This document shows, piece after piece, positions 60,675 to 64,000 of a stretch of 64,000 nucleotides of DNA (position 1 is the first letter of the stretch; each line of letters starts with the position of its first letter). Made by a program: the position numbers and the translations under genes. Under the pieces are notes generated by a model, which searched no databases, had not been told where the DNA came from, and saw only the letters and a program-made list of their open reading frames with translations. This DNA is from Arcobacter sp. F2176 (GTDB lineage Bacteria > Campylobacterota > Campylobacteria > Campylobacterales > Arcobacteraceae), in NCBI RefSeq assembly GCF_004116465.1, contig NZ_PDJV01000009.1, positions 86,160 through 150,159 on the forward strand, written 5' to 3'.

Positions 60675-63227
60675 TTATAAATTTTCTTTTGCATAAGCTA
60701 GTGCTTTTGCTTTTGCCTCATCTACTTTTGATACATCTTTTCCACCAGCTTGTGCGAAGTCAGGTCTACCACCTCCACCTCCGCCTACGATTGGAGCAAT
60801 TTCTTTTATCCAATTACCAGCTTTTATATTTGTGTTTTTACTTCCAGCTACAAGCATAACTTTGTCATCTTTTGCTTGGATTAAAAGTATTGCTACTTTC
60901 TCATTTCCATTTTTTGCATCATCAACTATTTTTTTTATATCACCATTTTTTACAATGTCTACTATTACTTTAGTATCACCAATCATCTCTTCAGCTATTG
61001 GTGTAGTTGAGGCACTTTGAGCTTCAGTAACTTCTTGTTTTAAAGTTTTTATTTGTTCTTTTAGTTTTTTAATACCAGAAATTACATCAGAGTTTTTGAT
61101 TTCACTTTCTATCTCATTCATTTTAGAAATGATAGAATTAGTATATTTAATAGCAGCAGCTCCACAAACAGCTTCTATTCTTCGCACACCTGCACTTACA
61201 CCTGATTCTTTTATAATATAAAAACTTCCAATATCAAGGGCATTTCGCACATGTGTTCCACCACAAAACTCTACAGAAACATCGTCAAAGTTTACAACTC
61301 TAACCATATCTCCATATTTTTCACCAAACATAGCAATAGCGCCTCTTTGTTTAGCTTCTTCTATTGGTAGTTCTTCAACACTTCCTTTTAGTCCTCTTGT
61401 AATCATAGAGTTAACTAAATCTTGCACTTCTTCTATTTGCTCATTTGTCATAGCTTTTGGATAAGTAAAGTCAAATCTTAATCTTGAAGCATCATTTAAT
61501 GAACCAGCCTGTGAAACAGTATCACCTAAAACCATTTTAAGGGCACTTTGCAAAAGGTGAGTAGCACTATGGTGTTTTGCAATTTCATATCTGTTTACTA
61601 CAACTGCATTTACAACTTCACCTTTTTTTAAACTTGAAGTTTCTACTTTTATTTTAGATAAATTGATTCCATGAAACTTTGAAGTCTCTTCAATGATTGC
61701 AATATGTTGTTTATCTTCTAAAGCTCCAATATCACCACTTTGTCCACCACTTGTAGCATAAAATGGCGTTTTATCAAGCATTATCCAACCAGTTTGTCCT
61801 TTTTCTAAAGAATCAGTTTCATTGAATTTTTCATCAAGTAAAGTAACTATAGTACTTTTATATGAAGTATTCTCATATCCAACAAATTCATTTATTCCAT
61901 ATTTTTCAAGTAATACTTTAAAATCACCCTCACTAGCTTCATCTCCACTACCTTTCCAAGCAGCTTTAGCTTTAGCTTTTTGCTCATTCATAAGTTTATC
62001 AAATGTTTCAATATCTACCTTTAAACCTTTTTCTCTTAACATATCTTCTGTTAAGTCTAAAGGGAATCCATAAGTGTCATATAGTTTAAATGCAACTTCC
62101 CCTGAGAAAAGTTCTTTTGTGTTTACCAATTCATCATTAAATAGTGTCATTCCTGAAGCAATAGTTTTGAAAAATCTCTCTTCTTCAAGCATTATTTGCT
62201 CTTTTATAAATGAAGCTTGCTCTTTTAAGTCTGTATAGTGTTCACCCATCATAGATATTAATACATCTACAAGTTTTGACATAAATGCTTCTCTAAGTCC
62301 TAATAAATAACCATGTCTAACAGCTCTTCTAAGAATTCTTCTATTCACATAAGGACGACCCTCATTTCCAAATAAAATACCTTGAGAAAGCATAAATGAT
62401 ACAGCTCTTAAGTGGTCAGCAATTACTCTATATGAACCAATAGTCTCTTTTGTTGGTTGTTTCTTAGCTAATTTTGCTACTTCATTTACAAGTGGTTTAA
62501 AATTAGACGAATCAAAATTATTTAAAACCCCTTCTTTTATGGCAATAACTCTCTCTAATCCCATTCCTGTATCAATAGATGGTTTAGGAAGTGCAGTTTT
62601 AACACCATTTTTTTGCTCATATTGCATAAATACTAAGTTCCAGATTTCTAAAAATCTATCACCATCTCCACCTAAATAGTCTTCATCACTTCCAAAGTTT
62701 TCAACACCTTGGTCATAAAAGATTTCACTACAAGGACCACAAGGACCTGTATCACCCATAGCCCAGAAATTGTCTTTATCTCCAAATCTTTTGATTCTTG
62801 TAGGGTCAATATGTTTTTTCCAAATATTAAAAGCTTCATCATCAGTTTCATGTATAGTTACCCATAATTTATCAATAGGTAAGGCTAGATTAACTGTAAT
62901 AAATTCCCAAGCATAAGTTATAGCATCTTCTTTAAAATAATCACCAAATGAGAAGTTACCTAACATTTCAAATAATGTATGATGCCGTGCTGTATATCCT
63001 ACATTTTCTAAGTCATTATGTTTACCACCAGCTCTAATACACAACTGACATGATGTTGCAGTTGGGTTTTTTGGAGCTGGAATAGCACCTGTAAATATGT
63101 CTTTAAATTGAACCATACCTGCATTTGTAAAAAGAAGCGTTGGGTCATCTGGGACTAGTGGCATAGAAGATATTACTTCATGTCCTTTGTTTTTAAAAAA
63201 ATCTAAATACTCTTTTCTAATATCCAT
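60675..63227 (-). CDS. alaS: Alanyl-tRNA synthetase
   Basis: An 850-residue class II synthetase with an editing domain: [21 protein letters not shown] start, [54 protein letters not shown], editing-site [21 protein letters not shown], and a C-terminal [15 protein letters not shown] segment. ATG at 63227 (GGAAATTTAC upstream) is preferred; TTG at 63239 is in frame but unlikely. Divergent from trxA. Confidence 0.97.
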   Translation of the reverse strand: MDIRKEYLDFFKNKGHEVISSMPLVPDDPTLLFTNAGMVQFKDIFTGAIPAPKNPTATSCQLCIRAGGKHNDLENVGYTARHHTLFEMLGNFSFGDYFKEDAITYAWEFITVNLALPIDKLWVTIHETDDEAFNIWKKHIDPTRIKRFGDKDNFWAMGDTGPCGPCSEIFYDQGVENFGSDEDYLGGDGDRFLEIWNLVFMQYEQKNGVKTALPKPSIDTGMGLERVIAIKEGVLNNFDSSNFKPLVNEVAKLAKKQPTKETIGSYRVIADHLRAVSFMLSQGILFGNEGRPYVNRRILRRAVRHGYLLGLREAFMSKLVDVLISMMGEHYTDLKEQASFIKEQIMLEEERFFKTIASGMTLFNDELVNTKELFSGEVAFKLYDTYGFPLDLTEDMLREKGLKVDIETFDKLMNEQKAKAKAAWKGSGDEASEGDFKVLLEKYGINEFVGYENTSYKSTIVTLLDEKFNETDSLEKGQTGWIMLDKTPFYATSGGQSGDIGALEDKQHIAIIEETSKFHGINLSKIKVETSSLKKGEVVNAVVVNRYEIAKHHSATHLLQSALKMVLGDTVSQAGSLNDASRLRFDFTYPKAMTNEQIEEVQDLVNSMITRGLKGSVEELPIEEAKQRGAIAMFGEKYGDMVRVVNFDDVSVEFCGGTHVRNALDIGSFYIIKESGVSAGVRRIEAVCGAAAIKYTNSIISKMNEIESEIKNSDVISGIKKLKEQIKTLKQEVTEAQSASTTPIAEEMIGDTKVIVDIVKNGDIKKIVDDAKNGNEKVAILLIQAKDDKVMLVAGSKNTNIKAGNWIKEIAPIVGGGGGGRPDFAQAGGKDVSKVDEAKAKALAYAKENL

Positions 63228-63365
63228 GTAAATTTCCAATTATAATTTAAGAGCAAATATTCTAGCTAAAATATAATTTATTAAAGATTATATGCAAAAA
63301 AGTACAAGTTTATTTAAAGTTTAAGTATGTATAATTTTTGAAATAATACACATAAAGGAACGTTG

Positions 63366-63683
63366 ATGGGTAAATATATAGAATTGACACAAGATAACTT
63401 TGAAGCAACAGTAAAAGAAGGAATCTCAATGGTAGATTTTTGGGCACCATGGTGTGGACCTTGTAGAATGTTAGCTCCAGTAATTGACGAATTGGCTGGT
63501 GATTTCGAAGGAAAAGCAAATATTTGTAAAGTAAATACTGATGAAGAACAAGATTTAGCTGTTAAATATGGTGTTAGATCTATCCCTACAGTAATTTTCA
63601 TGAAAGATGGAGAAGTTGTTGATCAAATGATTGGTGCTGCTTCAAAACAAGCTTTCTCTGATAAGATTAACTCTTTATTATAA
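63366..63683 (+). CDS. trxA: Thioredoxin
   Basis: A 105-residue thioredoxin with WAPWCGPCRMLAPVIDELA and the cis-proline in VRSIPTVIFMKDGEVV. It reduces disulfides in the cytosol. Start at ATG 63366 (AAGGA six bases upstream); the in-frame TTG at 63363 is one codon earlier. A strong terminator follows, so trxB, 196 bases on, has its own promoter. Confidence 0.96.
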   Translation: MGKYIELTQDNFEATVKEGISMVDFWAPWCGPCRMLAPVIDELAGDFEGKANICKVNTDEEQDLAVKYGVRSIPTVIFMKDGEVVDQMIGAASKQAFSDKINSLL

Positions 63684-63701
63684 TAAATAATAAATACTTT
63701 T

Positions 63702-63737
63702 AAAAAGGGCAAGAGATTTTTTCTTGCCCTTTTTTTA
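63702..63737 (+). terminator. Strong rho-independent terminator after trxA
   Basis: AAAAAGGGCAAGA (63702-63714) pairs perfectly with TCTTGCCCTTTTT (63722-63734), 7-base loop GATTTTT, then more Ts. Confidence 0.9.
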
Positions 63738-63840
63738 TTTCTAATATTAAATTTCCTTTAAAAAAAGATTCTAAAAAATAAATCAATTGCATACTTAATC
63801 TATATTAGTGTTTAATACGATAAATATTATTAAAGGATAA

Positions 63841-64000
<160 letters not shown>

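Noticed and set aside
63310..63601. Two overlapping antisense ORFs in trxA
   Set aside because: They lie opposite the thioredoxin active-site codons and cross the intergenic promoter region.

Overview
The window looks like chromosomal DNA from a member of the Campylobacterota, most probably Arcobacteraceae. The DNA is very AT-rich. Gene order matches blocks known from that phylum: argS next to tatA; gap-pgk-tpiA-fabI divergent from nadD-rsfS; purS-purQ; a LytS/LytTR pair. Thirteen or so genes start with TTG or GTG. I see no rRNA operon, insertion sequence, prophage or CRISPR array.

Layout. 1-15.7 kb is an iron and heme island. A minus-strand operon (54-aa ORF, lipoprotein imelysin, DUF1111-type c-type cytochrome, second imelysin, membrane fatty-acid/sterol-hydroxylase, di-heme peroxidase cut by the window edge) diverges from a TolC/MacA/MacB-type efflux operon across an intergenic region with three Fur-box-like sites, one a perfect 19-bp palindrome. 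Then follow a 44-aa HemP-like gene, a TonB-dependent siderophore receptor, a PiuC-type dioxygenase, an FMN-dependent 2-hydroxyacid dehydrogenase and a PepSY membrane protein. 15.7-22.1 kb is a light/oxidative-stress cluster: photolyase, FAD oxidoreductase, LytS/LytTR two-component pair, exported glutathione peroxidase, SRPBCC protein and ferrochelatase. 22.1-35.2 kb is mixed: an ABC1/UbiB kinase, a phasin-like protein, thiD, a chemoreceptor with two Cache-like segments, CbiX, three tRNAs (Arg, Phe, Tyr), an Aat-like protein, a short flagellin, truD, a sensor kinase and a BamB/YfgM-like pair. 35.3-53.8 kb is mostly plus-strand housekeeping: ctpA, purC-purS-purQ, plsC, crcB, tatA, argS, rsfS/nadD, gap-pgk-tpiA-fabI, lysA, a HAD protein, pheA, hisC and dxs. 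54-64 kb has maf, four transporter-like membrane proteins, an NlpC/P60 lipoprotein, alaS, trxA and the start of trxB.

The genes of the first 15 kb appear to work together in iron handling: outer-membrane uptake (TonB receptor, HemP), periplasmic iron/heme proteins (imelysins, cytochromes, PepSY) and small-molecule efflux. The next cluster repairs or detoxifies light and oxidative damage and ends in heme synthesis.

Most notable unexplained structure: two intergenic elements, after fabI and after dxs, share short conserved motifs but have different, internally complementary arms. Both fold into nested hairpins, and their mispairs suggest the functional RNA is read from the minus strand. Also notable: two genes whose coding potential extends upstream of any ATG/GTG/TTG (UbiB-like, apparent ATA start overlapping the preceding stop; Aat-like, apparent ATT start); 11-bp-phased TTAAC repeats at the flagellin promoter and before hemP; a hairpin that buries the photolyase ribosome binding site; and unlisted small genes of 54, 44 and 38 codons.
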